This document shows, one piece after another, positions 40,817-52,448 of a DNA stretch of 64,000 nt. The notes under the pieces were generated by a model. It was not told where the DNA came from. It did not search any database and saw only the letters and a list, made by a program, of their open reading frames with translations. The position numbers and the translations under genes are program-made. This DNA is from Nonlabens agnitus (lineage in GTDB: Bacteria > Bacteroidota > Bacteroidia > Flavobacteriales > Flavobacteriaceae), in assembly GCF_002994045.1 (NCBI RefSeq), contig NZ_MQUC01000003.1:372001-436000 (forward strand). Direction: 5' to 3'. Position 1 is the stretch's first letter, and each line of letters begins with the position of its first letter.

Positions 40817-41230
40817 TTACCCAAAAAACATCTCATGCAAATAGCGTCCTGGAACTAGCGTAAAGCCACCTGCGATCATGATTGCGCCCACGTATAGAAG
40901 AATCATTTTGCGTTTATGAGCCTTAATCCTTCCTTTTCTTACTGCGATGAATGCCGTAGGAACAGTCCAAAGCGTCAACACCGTAAACAAGTGAATCCAA
41001 CCGAAATGATTCCATAGACTAGGGCCAACATTTGCTGGGAGAAATATGGTGATCAAGGCTGTTATAAACATGAGCGACATGTAGATCTTACCCAGTAATT
41101 TGTGTCTAGGCGTTCCCTTGTAAGCCATCAACAGATAACCGCCTATAAAAATGCAGGGAACTACTGTAACTAGATGCGTAAACATCAAAACGTTTAGAAC
41201 AGAATCTTGATAAGGTAAAGCGATGATCAT
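40817..41230 (-). CDS. DUF2306-type membrane protein
   Basis: 137 residues, four membrane segments. GTPRHKLLGKIYMSLMFITAL and RIKAHKRKMILLYVGAIMIAGGFTLVPGRYL show the conserved His/Arg-rich pattern of DUF2306. Role unknown. Inner membrane. Confidence 0.75.
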   Translation of the reverse strand: MIIALPYQDSVLNVLMFTHLVTVVPCIFIGGYLLMAYKGTPRHKLLGKIYMSLMFITALITIFLPANVGPSLWNHFGWIHLFTVLTLWTVPTAFIAVRKGRIKAHKRKMILLYVGAIMIAGGFTLVPGRYLHEMFFG

Positions 41231-41273
41231 CAGTGATTATTTGTCTAAATATCAGAATTTTATCGATACCAAA

Positions 41274-41309
41274 TAAAAAATGCCCGTTGCAATCGCAACA
41301 GGCATTTTT
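41274..41309 (-). terminator. Terminator of icd
   Basis: AAAAATGCC-GTTGC-AATC-GCAAC-GGCATTTTT, 22 bp after the icd stop. Confidence 0.85.
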
Positions 41310-41330
41310 GAATATATATTTAAAAAGGAG

Positions 41331-43869
<2,539 letters not shown>

Positions 43870-43873
43870 TAAA

Positions 43874-43901
43874 AAAACCGCTTCTTGAAAGAAGCGGTTT
43901 T
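43874..43901 (-). terminator. Terminator of rplS
   Basis: AAAACCGCTTC-TTGAAA-GAAGCGGTTTT with TTT on the minus strand. Confidence 0.9.
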
Positions 43902-43922
43902 AAAGGGAAATGATAGGGTAGA

Positions 43923-44276
43923 TTATTTTCTACGAGCCTCTTTGATGCGGGCTTTCTTACCAGTAAGTTCTCTAAAGTAGAAGATACGTTTTCTACGTAC
44001 GCTACCTGCTTTGTTCAATTCGATCTTCTGGATTGCTGGAAGGTTCATAGGGAAAATACGCTCAACACCTACGTTACCACTCATTTTGCGAATGGTGAAT
44101 GTCTTAGTGGCTCCAGAACCTCTAACCTGTAGCACTACACCACGGAAAAACTGCGTACGGCTCTTTTCACCTTCTTTAATTTCATAGAATACCGTGATGG
44201 TATCTCCAGCTCCAAATTTTGGAAATTCTTTCTTTGTGATAAACTCGTCCTGAACGAATTTTACTAAATCAGTCAT
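43923..44276 (-). CDS. rplS: Ribosomal protein L19
   Basis: 117 residues; FGAGDTITVFYEIKEGEKSRTQFFRGVVLQ and SGNVGVERIFP are L19 signatures, and VRRKRIFYFRELTGKKARIKE the C-terminus. 50S subunit protein near the 30S interface. Own promoter (44349-44380). In many bacteria rplS directly follows trmD; here a small T9SS-sorted protein lies between. Confidence 0.97.
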   Translation of the reverse strand: MTDLVKFVQDEFITKKEFPKFGAGDTITVFYEIKEGEKSRTQFFRGVVLQVRGSGATKTFTIRKMSGNVGVERIFPMNLPAIQKIELNKAGSVRRKRIFYFRELTGKKARIKEARRK

Positions 44277-44348
44277 CTTGATAGATTAATGTGTTAGGTA
44301 AACAAACAACATGCACGATTATCGTCAGAGGTTATTTTTTACGAGGCG

Positions 44349-44380
44349 CAAAAATAGGATTATTAAATAATTATACCAAA
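44349..44380 (-). promoter_or_regulatory. Promoter of rplS
   Basis: Minus strand TTTG, 20 nt, TATTTTTG; 73 bp before the start codon. Confidence 0.65.
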
Positions 44381-44403
44381 AAAATCAAATAAAAATGATC
44401 TTG

Positions 44404-44757
44404 CTATTGTACGATCAGTTTCTTGACAAAGTTGGATTGATCTGTATTCACACGCAAAAAGTAAATTCCTGATGCTAATGAAGATACATCAAACACTTGG
44501 GTCTGATTGTTAAGGCTGCGTTTGGACTCAAAAACACGCTTGCCCAATGAGTTGATGATAACCACGTTCACAGACTCACTACGCACTTGTTCAAATGACA
44601 ATTTGAGTGTGCCATCCTTAATAGGATTTGCCAGCAAGGTCATTTTTTCTGGCTTTTGGTCCAGCTGAAAATGCACCGTCGTAGGCTGTTCTAATGGTAT
44701 TGCGTAAGATGAAAAACCCATCACGCCTAAAAGAAAAGAGAGTATAAGTATTTTCAT
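44404..44757 (-). CDS. Signal peptide plus stand-alone T9SS sorting domain
   Basis: 117 residues. Signal peptide (..GVMGFSSYA), about 20 residues of linker, then a complete type A sorting domain: MTLLANPIKDGTLKLSF .. VVIINSLGKRVFESK .. LASGIYFLRVN .. FVKKLIVQ. There is almost no cargo. It would enter the type IX pathway alone, as a small surface peptide, a regulator of the secretion apparatus, or the remnant of a larger protein. It separates trmD from rplS. Confidence 0.8.
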   Translation of the reverse strand: MKILILSFLLGVMGFSSYAIPLEQPTTVHFQLDQKPEKMTLLANPIKDGTLKLSFEQVRSESVNVVIINSLGKRVFESKRSLNNQTQVFDVSSLASGIYFLRVNTDQSNFVKKLIVQ

Positions 44758-44806
44758 AAGTGTCTAATTACGTGTAAAATTACAATTATTTTGTTATTTG
44801 TCGATA

Positions 44807-45487
44807 TTAATCATCAGTTAAAAGATCGGGTCGTCGTTCTTTTGTTCTTTTAAATGCTTGTTCTTCTCGCCATTCATCAATTTTAGGCAGATTACCGCTC
44901 AATAAAATTTCAGGAACCTTGGCACCTTTATATTCTGCTGGTCTAGTATATACCGGTGGCGCCAGTAGTCCATCCTGAAAGCTGTCCGTCAGCGCGCTAG
45001 TTTCATCGCTTATCACATTGGGAATCAGCCTTATCACAGCGTCACATAATACGGCAGCACCCAACTCGCCACCGCTCAATACATAATCGCCTATGGAAAT
45101 TTCCTTGGTCACATACAGGTCCCGCACACGTTGATCAACTCCTTTATAATGTCCACATAATATGATGATGTTCTCTTTTAATGACAACTGATTGGCGATG
45201 CCTTGATTCAAGGTTTCTCCGTCTGGTGTCATGTAAATGATCTCATCGTACTTGCGATCTGCACTCAACTCTGTAATCATTTTATCAATAGGTTCAATCA
45301 TCATGACCATGCCGGCGCCACCTCCATATTGATAATCATCTACCTGGTTGTACTTGTTCAAACCATATCTGCGCAGGTCGTGCATGTGCACTTCCACGAT
45401 TCCTTTTTCGACCGCGCGCTTCAATATAGACGCTTCAAAAGGACTTTGGATTAATTCTGGTAGTACGGTAATGATGTCTATTCTCAA
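44807..45487 (-). CDS. trmD: tRNA (guanine37-N1)-methyltransferase
   Basis: 226 residues, SPOUT fold. [17 protein letters not shown] start; [15 protein letters not shown] (knot, SAM site) and [13 protein letters not shown] are TrmD signatures. Methylates G37 next to the anticodon to prevent frameshifting. Upstream a TACTTTTG -7-like box lies at 45503-45510 (complement). Confidence 0.96.
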   Translation of the reverse strand: MRIDIITVLPELIQSPFEASILKRAVEKGIVEVHMHDLRRYGLNKYNQVDDYQYGGGAGMVMMIEPIDKMITELSADRKYDEIIYMTPDGETLNQGIANQLSLKENIIILCGHYKGVDQRVRDLYVTKEISIGDYVLSGGELGAAVLCDAVIRLIPNVISDETSALTDSFQDGLLAPPVYTRPAEYKGAKVPEILLSGNLPKIDEWREEQAFKRTKERRPDLLTDD

Positions 45488-45612
45488 AATAAATAACTTT
45501 GGGGCAAAAGTACTTCTTCTAAAAACATGCCGTAATGCAAGAAGCTTCGTTTTTTATTGGAATATATCTTTTTACGTTAGTTTAAACACTGTTTAGAATT
45601 TGATGAATTTAT

Positions 45613-45628
45613 CGCTTTCGCGAAAGCG
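45613..45628. repeat. Flavobacterial palindrome, copy 12
   Basis: Perfect copy, intergenic between divergent trmD and the next membrane protein gene. Confidence 0.9.
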
Positions 45629-45646
45629 CAACTAATCTACCACCAT

Positions 45647-46087
45647 ATGCAAACGACTCAACCCTTGAACGATAATAATCTGAATCTACTGCGCATCCTT
45701 TACATTGTGAAGGCCTGCTTTAACTTTTTAGGGATGTTCTTTTTTATAGGATATGCCTTTATGGGCACCTTTTTTAAAGCGATGGTAAATACGTTTCCAA
45801 ACCCGGCTCAAAATGAAGCGCATTTTCCAGAGGCCATGCAATGGATTTTTGTAATCGTAGGAACTATAGGAGCTGTAGTCCTTTTGACTTTTGGGATTTT
45901 GACGCTTATCGCAGCCTCAAAAATCAACTCGCGGAAGGGCTATAATTTTATTTTTGTAGTTGGTATCCTCAACTGCTTTACTGGGATGCTGGGAATTGCT
46001 TTGGGTGTTTTTACAATTATTGAACTGAGTAAACCTCAAGTCAAGGCGTTGTTCCAACCTCAACCTAAAACGCCCATAGGTTTTTAA
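45647..46087 (+). CDS. Hypothetical membrane protein, 146 aa
   Basis: Four hydrophobic segments (ACFNFLGMFFFIGYAFMG; IFVIVGTIGAVVLLTFGILTLIAAS; FIFVVGILNCFTGMLGIALGVF), no motif recognised, Pro/Gln-rich tail. Inner membrane. Its last 4 bp overlap the end of the convergent DUF1569 gene. Confidence 0.65.
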   Translation: MQTTQPLNDNNLNLLRILYIVKACFNFLGMFFFIGYAFMGTFFKAMVNTFPNPAQNEAHFPEAMQWIFVIVGTIGAVVLLTFGILTLIAASKINSRKGYNFIFVVGILNCFTGMLGIALGVFTIIELSKPQVKALFQPQPKTPIGF

Positions 46088-46557
46088 GCGTTACTTTTCT
46101 TGACGATATCCTTCAAGATCTTGATGTGGTGATGCGTGTGGATCTTTAGGAATTTGATCGTTTCCTTTTTATCCAATGACCCAAATAATGGATGACGCAT
46201 AAAAGCCTTTTCATCCAGATCCCTAATGGAATTCACCTGATGGAATGTGCGATCCAATCGCACCTTAATTGAATCTTTATCTAACTCACCTTCATCTGGC
46301 AGTACATCCTTAGGAGCTTTTCCCTTGCCACGAGGCATCCAGCTTGTATTCATAATCACAAACTTGAGCAAGGAAGATTTAGGTTTGAAGTCCTCTGGCT
46401 TTGACTGGCGCATCATTTCTGGAACACCTTCCAGAATGCGTAAACTGTGATCAATGTGCCAGTAAATCCCTTTAGCCGAAACATTGGGCGCCACCAGATT
46501 TCCTTTCTCAAGATAAGTTTCAAGTTGGTCAAATTGTTTTTGCAAAGGATTTTTCAT
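46084..46557 (-). CDS. DUF1569 (DinB-like) protein
   Basis: 157 residues, helical bundle. Histidines in IYWHIDHSLRILEGVPEMM and THHHIKILKDIVKKS match the metal-binding positions of the DinB/YfiT superfamily, DUF1569 branch; MPRGKGKAPKDV is characteristic. Cytoplasmic, possibly a thiol-dependent transferase; substrate unknown. Confidence 0.8.
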   Translation of the reverse strand: MKNPLQKQFDQLETYLEKGNLVAPNVSAKGIYWHIDHSLRILEGVPEMMRQSKPEDFKPKSSLLKFVIMNTSWMPRGKGKAPKDVLPDEGELDKDSIKVRLDRTFHQVNSIRDLDEKAFMRHPLFGSLDKKETIKFLKIHTHHHIKILKDIVKKSNA

Positions 46558-46605
46558 GGACTTAATTTTGAATTACAAGATAGAGGTATCTGTGAATCTT
46601 TGACC

Positions 46606-46641
46606 ATAAAAAAGCACTTTTCCAAATTTGGAAAAGTGCTT
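46606..46641 (-). terminator. Terminator of the first fasciclin gene
   Basis: AAGCACTTTTCCAAA paired with TTTGGAAAAGTGCTT (perfect 15-bp arms), followed by TTTTTT on the minus strand. Confidence 0.85.
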
Positions 46642-46665
46642 ATGTTTTTAAATTATAATTTACTG

Positions 46666-47652
46666 CTATTCAGGAAGTAACACAAAGTCAATAGCGTGAA
46701 CTACACCATTACTTCCAGTAACATTGGTAGCAATAACTTCAATATCATTATTCCCAGAGCCATCTGTAATGGTAACACCATTCGTAGTGTTGATAGTAAA
46801 AGTTCCTGTGGTTATCGGGTCTACGACCAGTCCATCAGTGATATCTTCTTGACGCACTGCGGCACCAGAAGCCACATGGTACAATAGGATCGCGTCTAAA
46901 TTATCTAGGGCAAGTACATCTGCAATAGAATTAAGACCATCATTAGGATCTGCATCAATTAAAGCTTGAAATGCATCATTTGTTGGAGCGAATACTGTAA
47001 ATGGTGCTGGATTTGTTCCAGTAGTCATAGTATTCTGTAGTGCGGGAACTAATTGTTCTTGGCTTAGAGCGGTAACTAAATTTGAAAACGTTGGATTTGA
47101 CGCCGCAAGGGTCGCTACTGTTGGTAGGGTAATTACTTCGTCAACAACATGAACAACTCCGTTACTAACCGGAATGTCTGATGAACCAAGTTCAACAAAT
47201 ACAAAGTTGTTAATTAAAATACCGTCATTAGTATTGATAAACATATCAAAGGAATCTCCATCTGCGTTTACTGCTAAGGTTTTGTAATAGTTGGACTCCA
47301 AGTCTGCTGCTCTATTGACAGAACCTAAAACGTGATTTCTTAATACATTTTCAAGAACATCCTGTGGGATTTCGTCCAGTGTAGTAAAATCATTTGCTTC
47401 AAGAAAATCTTCAAAAGCGTCATTTGTAGGCGCAAAAACGGTAAAGGTAGCTGTAGGATCATCCAATGCTGCATCTAATCCGGTTCTTTCTAAGGCCGTT
47501 TTTAAGGTGGAAAAGTTTGGATTATTGACGGTGATGTCAAAAGCACTGTCTTGAATGACAAGGTTTGCGTCGTCGTCAGAATCACAACTTGTTACACTGA
47601 TTGCTGCAATTGCTAGGAATGCAACTGCTAAAGGTTTTAATAGGGTTTTCAT
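46666..47652 (-). CDS. Fasciclin (FAS1) domain lipoprotein 1
   Basis: 328 residues. Lipobox AISVTSC followed by DSDDD. Two FAS1 domains (about 40-175 and 185-325), each with the H1 motif TVFAPTNDAF and an H2-like VLYH/NHVLG box and ending NGVVHVVDEV / NGVVHAIDFV. Surface adhesion-type lipoprotein. A paralogue of the same layout lies at 48283; they are separated by one GreA-like gene. Confidence 0.9.
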   Translation of the reverse strand: MKTLLKPLAVAFLAIAAISVTSCDSDDDANLVIQDSAFDITVNNPNFSTLKTALERTGLDAALDDPTATFTVFAPTNDAFEDFLEANDFTTLDEIPQDVLENVLRNHVLGSVNRAADLESNYYKTLAVNADGDSFDMFINTNDGILINNFVFVELGSSDIPVSNGVVHVVDEVITLPTVATLAASNPTFSNLVTALSQEQLVPALQNTMTTGTNPAPFTVFAPTNDAFQALIDADPNDGLNSIADVLALDNLDAILLYHVASGAAVRQEDITDGLVVDPITTGTFTINTTNGVTITDGSGNNDIEVIATNVTGSNGVVHAIDFVLLPE

Positions 47653-47814
47653 AATAAAAGATATTTTTTTTAAAATTATTTCCCATTCTGTTTAACGGTT
47701 TTGAACAAAATGTTAAACAAGTTTTGTTTAACAATCCTTTATAGATCTAATATGGCTTTGTTCGATCTTCCTACAGCTAATAAATAAGATCGTAAAACAA
47801 AAACATTAGTTAGA

Positions 47815-48282
47815 TCATAAAATTGAATTTATCAATATTGTTTTCTGGTTGAATATTAAAGAATCAGCTTCTCTTTTCCCTCGTAATAAAGTACCCAGAG
47901 GTGATGCCTTAGAAATAATATAGACCTCTTTATGATCGACTTCAATTTTTCCAATGGCAACAGCTATGTAGAACCAGCCCGTAGATAGATGCACTAATGT
48001 TCCTGTTCCTATAGAGTTATTGGTTACTTGAGAGTCTATGCTTTGAAGTACATTCCAACGTTGTTTGGCATCAATTTGCTGTCTTTTGTAAAGATCTTCC
48101 TGGTTCTGGATCATTGCCATACCGGTTTCATATTTATCGCCGGCACTGCTTTTTGTTTCGTTGCTTTTGGCTTCCATCAGTTGATCCATACTGGATTGTA
48201 TGGTATCCAACTGCTGTTGCACTATTTCGAGGCATTTGTTATGAATGGCAGTTTTAAATTGAATCCAGCTTGTCTCGTCCAT
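47815..48282 (-). CDS. GreA/B C-terminal-like protein
   Basis: 155 residues. N-terminal coiled-coil (CLEIVQQQLDTIQSSMDQLMEAKSN), ETKSSAGDKYETGMAM, then a small beta domain (GTGTLVHLSTGWFYIAVAIGKIEV .. ISKASPLGTLLRGKREAD) like the C-terminal domain of Gre factors. Similar flavobacterial proteins are often labelled '3-oxoacyl-ACP synthase', which the sequence does not support. Starts right after the fasciclin 2 stop codon, hence co-transcribed. Confidence 0.7.
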   Translation of the reverse strand: MDETSWIQFKTAIHNKCLEIVQQQLDTIQSSMDQLMEAKSNETKSSAGDKYETGMAMIQNQEDLYKRQQIDAKQRWNVLQSIDSQVTNNSIGTGTLVHLSTGWFYIAVAIGKIEVDHKEVYIISKASPLGTLLRGKREADSLIFNQKTILINSIL

Positions 48283-49242
48283 CTATTGCTGTTGCAGTAC
48301 AAAGTCCAGTGTGTGAATCACGCCATTGAAAGCAGTAATATTGGTCGCTACAAGATTGATGGTATTTCCCGAGCCGTCAATGATTGAAATACCGCTAGTC
48401 GTATTTACGGTAAAAGTTCCTGTTCCTAAAGGATCAATCGTCGCGCCATTTTCAAAGGCATCCTGGCGCAATGCCTGACTACCCAAAACATGATACAGCA
48501 ACTTATCGTCAAAATTATTCTGGTCCAGCACGTCTTGAATGGTCTCAAATTGATCATTAGGGTCTGAAGCTATGAACGCAGCAAAAGCTGGATCACTAGG
48601 TGCAAAAAGCGTAAATGGTGCAGATGCATCGTCATTATTGTCCAGTACGATACTTAAACCTTCCTGATCCAAAGCCGTAGTCAGATTTGAAAAATTAGGA
48701 TTGGAACTAATAAGCGTATAAATGCTGGGTAAATCCAGCACATCATCAACGATGTGAACTATACCATTGCTCACGCGATTATCGGGATCTGTCACCGTTG
48801 ACTCATCATTGATACGCAAGGTGTTGTTCTCAACTTCTACAAATACATCGATCTGGGCATTGCCTACTTGCGCCAATGTTTTGAAATATTGAGAATTGAA
48901 TTGACCAGTGGTTTTGATATCAGATTGCACATGATACAACAATATGGTTCTCAATAAGTCCTCGGGCACAGCTTCGATACTACTGTAGCTATTGGCTGCA
49001 AGAAAGGTTGAAAACGCCTGGTTGTTAGGTGCAAAAATGGTCAAACTACCTTCTTGATCCAGTGTAAAATCCAATTGGGTACGTTCTAGGGCTGCCACCA
49101 TGCTAGTATGATCTGGACTTTCTTCTAGAAAATCCAGTGCCGTTGGGCCGTTGATCACATTCATGTTATCATCGTCATCCACACAGGAAACCGCTAACAC
49201 CAAAACACTCAAAAACAAAAATGAATTCAAAAACTTCTTCAT
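48283..49242 (-). CDS. Fasciclin (FAS1) domain lipoprotein 2
   Basis: 319 residues from ATG 49242 (MKKFLNSFLFLSVLVLAVSC, lipobox AVSC; an ATG 4 codons earlier is possible). Asp-rich start (VDDDDN) suggests surface export. Two FAS1 domains with LTIFAPNNQAF and FTLFAPSDPAF. Tandem-type paralogue of the gene at 46666; the following GreA-like gene has no gap to it. Confidence 0.88.
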   Translation of the reverse strand: MKKFLNSFLFLSVLVLAVSCVDDDDNMNVINGPTALDFLEESPDHTSMVAALERTQLDFTLDQEGSLTIFAPNNQAFSTFLAANSYSSIEAVPEDLLRTILLYHVQSDIKTTGQFNSQYFKTLAQVGNAQIDVFVEVENNTLRINDESTVTDPDNRVSNGIVHIVDDVLDLPSIYTLISSNPNFSNLTTALDQEGLSIVLDNNDDASAPFTLFAPSDPAFAAFIASDPNDQFETIQDVLDQNNFDDKLLYHVLGSQALRQDAFENGATIDPLGTGTFTVNTTSGISIIDGSGNTINLVATNITAFNGVIHTLDFVLQQQ

Positions 49243-49395
49243 AGTACTACTCATAAACGTGCTGCAAAATAACGATTATGCAGCTAGCCTATTGCGTTCA
49301 CGGTGTAAAACTCATTCAACTATTTCCATAGACAAAAAAATCGCGGGCATCAACAAATCAAATGCCGTCACATCGCGCATCGTTGCGAACTGACG

Positions 49396-49403
49396 TATTT
49401 TTG
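49396..49403 (+). promoter_or_regulatory. -7 box of mnmA
   Basis: TATTTTTG, only 4 nt before the ATG at 49408, implying a leaderless mRNA. Confidence 0.5.
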
Positions 49404-49407
49404 CAGC

Positions 49408-50586
49408 ATGGCAAAAGTAGTAGTAGGACTTTCTGGTGGAGTAGACTCAAGTGTCGCCGCGCATCTTTTAAAAGAGCAAGGTCATGAGGTGATAGGGCTT
49501 TTTATGAAGAACTGGCACGATGACACCGTTACCATCAGTGACGAGTGTCCATGGTTGGAAGATTCAAACGATGCAATGCTGGTGGCTGATAAGCTGGGAA
49601 TACCGTTCCAGACCGTCGATTTGAGTGAGCAATACAAGGAACGCATTGTCAACTATATGTTTGACGAGTATGCGCGCGGCCGCACGCCCAATCCTGATGT
49701 GCTGTGCAATCGAGAGATCAAGTTTGATGTTTTTATGGATATCGCCTTGGACCTTGGAGCAGACTTTGTTGCGACGGGTCACTACTGCCAGAAAACCACC
49801 ACACAAGAAAACGGAAATACCATTCATCATTTGATTTCTGGAGCGGATGCCGGCAAGGACCAGAGCTATTTTTTATGCCAAGTCTCGCAGGAGCAGCTTG
49901 CCAAAACCCTTTTTCCTATAGGTCATCTTCAAAAAAGTGAAGTGCGCGAGATCGCTGCCGCAAAAGGCTTGATCACTGCAGGCAAAAAGGACAGTCAAGG
50001 ATTGTGCTTCATTGGTAAAGTTCGACTACCTGATTTTTTACAGCAGCAACTCAAACCCAAAACTGGAAATATCGTAGAGATACCAACGCATTTAAGCGTT
50101 TCCAGAATGTCAGAATTGAGCAGTGATGATGAGGTGGTTTCGCTTTCGCGAAAGCGAACTTATCAAGAATCTGATGGAATCCTTAAAGGTCAGCATCAAG
50201 GAGCACACTATTTTACACGTGGCCAGCGCCGCGGCTTGAATGTAGGTGGCACTCCAGAGCCGTTGTTTGTCATTGAGACTGATGTGGATACCAATACGAT
50301 TTATGTAGGTCAAGGAAAGGACCATGCCGGTTTGTATCGCCGCGGGCTCGTGATACAACCAGATGAAGTGCACTGGATAAGAACTGATTTGAAACTGGAA
50401 GTAGGCGAATCCATGGAAGTCATGGGTCGCATACGGTATCGTCAAAAGTTGGAGCCAGCCAAGCTGTACCAGCGAGAAGATGGACTTTATATGATTTTTG
50501 ATGCGCCACAGAGTGCGATTTCACCAGGACAGTTTGCAGCTTGGTATAAAAATGGAGAGTGTTTGGGTTCTGGCGTAATTGCTTAA
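49408..50586 (+). CDS. mnmA: tRNA-specific 2-thiouridylase
   Basis: 392 residues. PP-loop [17 protein letters not shown], catalytic Cys in [12 protein letters not shown] and partner Cys in QGLCFIGKV. Transfers sulfur to U34 of tRNA Lys/Glu/Gln in the cytoplasm. A palindromic repeat (50141-50156) inserts SLSRKR in a loop between domains (about residues 245-250), where families vary. Confidence 0.96.
   Translation: MAKVVVGLSGGVDSSVAAHLLKEQGHEVIGLFMKNWHDDTVTISDECPWLEDSNDAMLVADKLGIPFQTVDLSEQYKERIVNYMFDEYARGRTPNPDVLCNREIKFDVFMDIALDLGADFVATGHYCQKTTTQENGNTIHHLISGADAGKDQSYFLCQVSQEQLAKTLFPIGHLQKSEVREIAAAKGLITAGKKDSQGLCFIGKVRLPDFLQQQLKPKTGNIVEIPTHLSVSRMSELSSDDEVVSLSRKRTYQESDGILKGQHQGAHYFTRGQRRGLNVGGTPEPLFVIETDVDTNTIYVGQGKDHAGLYRRGLVIQPDEVHWIRTDLKLEVGESMEVMGRIRYRQKLEPAKLYQREDGLYMIFDAPQSAISPGQFAAWYKNGECLGSGVIA
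50141..50156. repeat. Flavobacterial palindrome, copy 13 (coding)
   Basis: Perfect copy inside mnmA, encoding LSRKR. Confidence 0.9.
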
Positions 50587-50595
50587 CTTTCAGAT

Positions 50596-52182
50596 ATGAA
50601 ATCTCTAGTCGTTTTAATAGTGATGCTTTTCACGGTATCGCTTTCTGCTCAAGAACTGCATGCACTGGTTTATTTTAAGGATAAGCCTAATGTGCAGAGT
50701 TCGCTGGAGAATCCATCAACCATTCTTACGCAACGGGCATTGGATCGCAAGCAACGTCACGGCATTGCCATCGATGAGCGTGACGTTCCCATGAATCAGA
50801 ATTATGTGAACACCGTTAAATCACAGCCTGGTATAGATTACCGTACTCAATCTAAATGGTTCAATGCTGTACATGTGGTGGCAACTTTTGAGAACTTGGA
50901 AATCTTGAAGAATTTGAGTTTTGTGGATCGAGTGGAATATGCAGACCAGACCAAAAATGCGACTGTCGGTCAACGAGAAAAATTCAATGAAGACATCACC
51001 TTACCTGCCAATTATGGCGCTGCCACTAATCAGATTGAAATGATAGGTTTGGATGATTTGCATAATCGTGGATTTACCGGCGATGGAATCCTAATGGCCA
51101 TAACTGATAGTGGTTTCCCTAATGTAGATATCAATAGAGCTTTTGAGACCGCTAGATCAGAAAACAGAATTGTAAGTGGCTACGACTTTGTAGCTGGTGA
51201 CGCTAGTTTTTATGGCGATCATTTTCACGGCGCACGAGTCTTTAGCATTATCGCCGGGCAAATCAATACAGCGACTGATAATTATATAGGCACGGCTCCA
51301 GATGCCAGCTACTACCTATTTAGAACTGAAGACGCCGCCAGTGAAACTCCAGTCGAAATGAGTTACTGGGTCGCCGCTGCAGAGCGCGCCGATTCTTTAG
51401 GTGTTGATGTCATGAATGTCTCGTTGGGATATCTGGGGTTTGATAATTCCAATGAAAGCCTTACGTATCAAGATATGAATGGTACTTCTGTGATTTCTCG
51501 TGGCGCGACCATAGCAAGTGAAAAAGGAGTGCTGGTCGTGACCAGTGCTGGAAATTTTGGGAATAGTGCCAGCTATCCGTGGATTGCTGCACCAGCAGAT
51601 GCTCCAGGTGTGTTTGCGATAGGCGCGGTAACCGCAAGTGGTATAAAATCCAGTTTTTCCAGTATAGGTCCAACGGTCGATGGACGCATACGTCCGCACA
51701 TAGTCGCTCAAGGATCTGCCACCGCACTAGTACATGAGAATGACGGTCAGATTGTGACGGGAAATGGTACCAGTTACAGTGGTCCTGTCATCGCTGGAGC
51801 GATGGCGTGCTTACTGCAGGCTTATCCCAATTTGACGCCAGCACAGCTCATGCAAGCCGTTCAAGATTCAGGATCTCAGGCCACAAATCCAGACAACCAG
51901 TTAGGCTACGGTATTCCAGATTTCGGCAAGACCTTTCAAACCTTGTCCAGCCAGCAAGTTACCGCCATGGATGATTTGAAGTATTATGTTAAGGACCGTA
52001 TTTTACACGTCTATATCGCTCAAGGCGAAAGCGCAATTCCTTTCCAACTCTACAACCTTCAAGGTCAATTGTTGATCGATAAAAACATCCTGCCACAGGA
52101 CACCATAGATTTAAACGGATTCTCAAGCGGGATCTATCTTTTTAGATGGAAGGAGAAAGCGTTTAAGATTGCTTTAAACTAG
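50596..52182 (+). CDS. Subtilase (S8) serine protease with T9SS sorting domain
   Basis: 528 residues. Signal peptide (..VSLSAQ), propeptide about 20-130, catalytic triad Asp in MAITDSGFPNVD, His in YGDHFHGARVFS, Ser in NGTSYSGPVIAGAMA. C-terminal type A sorting domain (VYIAQGESAIPFQLYNLQGQ .. SSGIYLFRW). Exported through the type IX system; extracellular protein degradation. 9 bp after mnmA. Confidence 0.9.
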   Translation: MKSLVVLIVMLFTVSLSAQELHALVYFKDKPNVQSSLENPSTILTQRALDRKQRHGIAIDERDVPMNQNYVNTVKSQPGIDYRTQSKWFNAVHVVATFENLEILKNLSFVDRVEYADQTKNATVGQREKFNEDITLPANYGAATNQIEMIGLDDLHNRGFTGDGILMAITDSGFPNVDINRAFETARSENRIVSGYDFVAGDASFYGDHFHGARVFSIIAGQINTATDNYIGTAPDASYYLFRTEDAASETPVEMSYWVAAAERADSLGVDVMNVSLGYLGFDNSNESLTYQDMNGTSVISRGATIASEKGVLVVTSAGNFGNSASYPWIAAPADAPGVFAIGAVTASGIKSSFSSIGPTVDGRIRPHIVAQGSATALVHENDGQIVTGNGTSYSGPVIAGAMACLLQAYPNLTPAQLMQAVQDSGSQATNPDNQLGYGIPDFGKTFQTLSSQQVTAMDDLKYYVKDRILHVYIAQGESAIPFQLYNLQGQLLIDKNILPQDTIDLNGFSSGIYLFRWKEKAFKIALN

Positions 52183-52192
52183 AACAATACTT

Positions 52193-52405
52193 ATGAAAAA
52201 TCATATCAAAATATTTACCAGTGATTCCATAACCGTACACCGTATGGCAGACGTTTTGGAAAATAACAACATTTCGGTAATTGTCAAAGATGAAACCGAG
52301 TCTAGTAGATTGGCAGGCTTTGGAGTACCTGAGAACAGTGTAGAACTTTTTGTTTCACAAGAAGATGCGCAGAAAGCCCAAGAATTGATCGCATCAATAT
52401 CCTAA
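52193..52405 (+). CDS. DUF2007 small protein
   Basis: 70 residues: IKIFTSDSITVHRMADVLENN .. ESSRLAGFGVPENSVELFVSQEDAQKA, the DUF2007 'putative signal transducing protein' pattern, a ferredoxin-like alpha/beta fold. Starts 10 bp after the subtilase gene. Function unknown. Confidence 0.8.
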   Translation: MKNHIKIFTSDSITVHRMADVLENNNISVIVKDETESSRLAGFGVPENSVELFVSQEDAQKAQELIASIS

Positions 52406-52448
52406 TTCAAGATCATTTTATAGATCTTGCGAGAAAGAATTCTAATTG

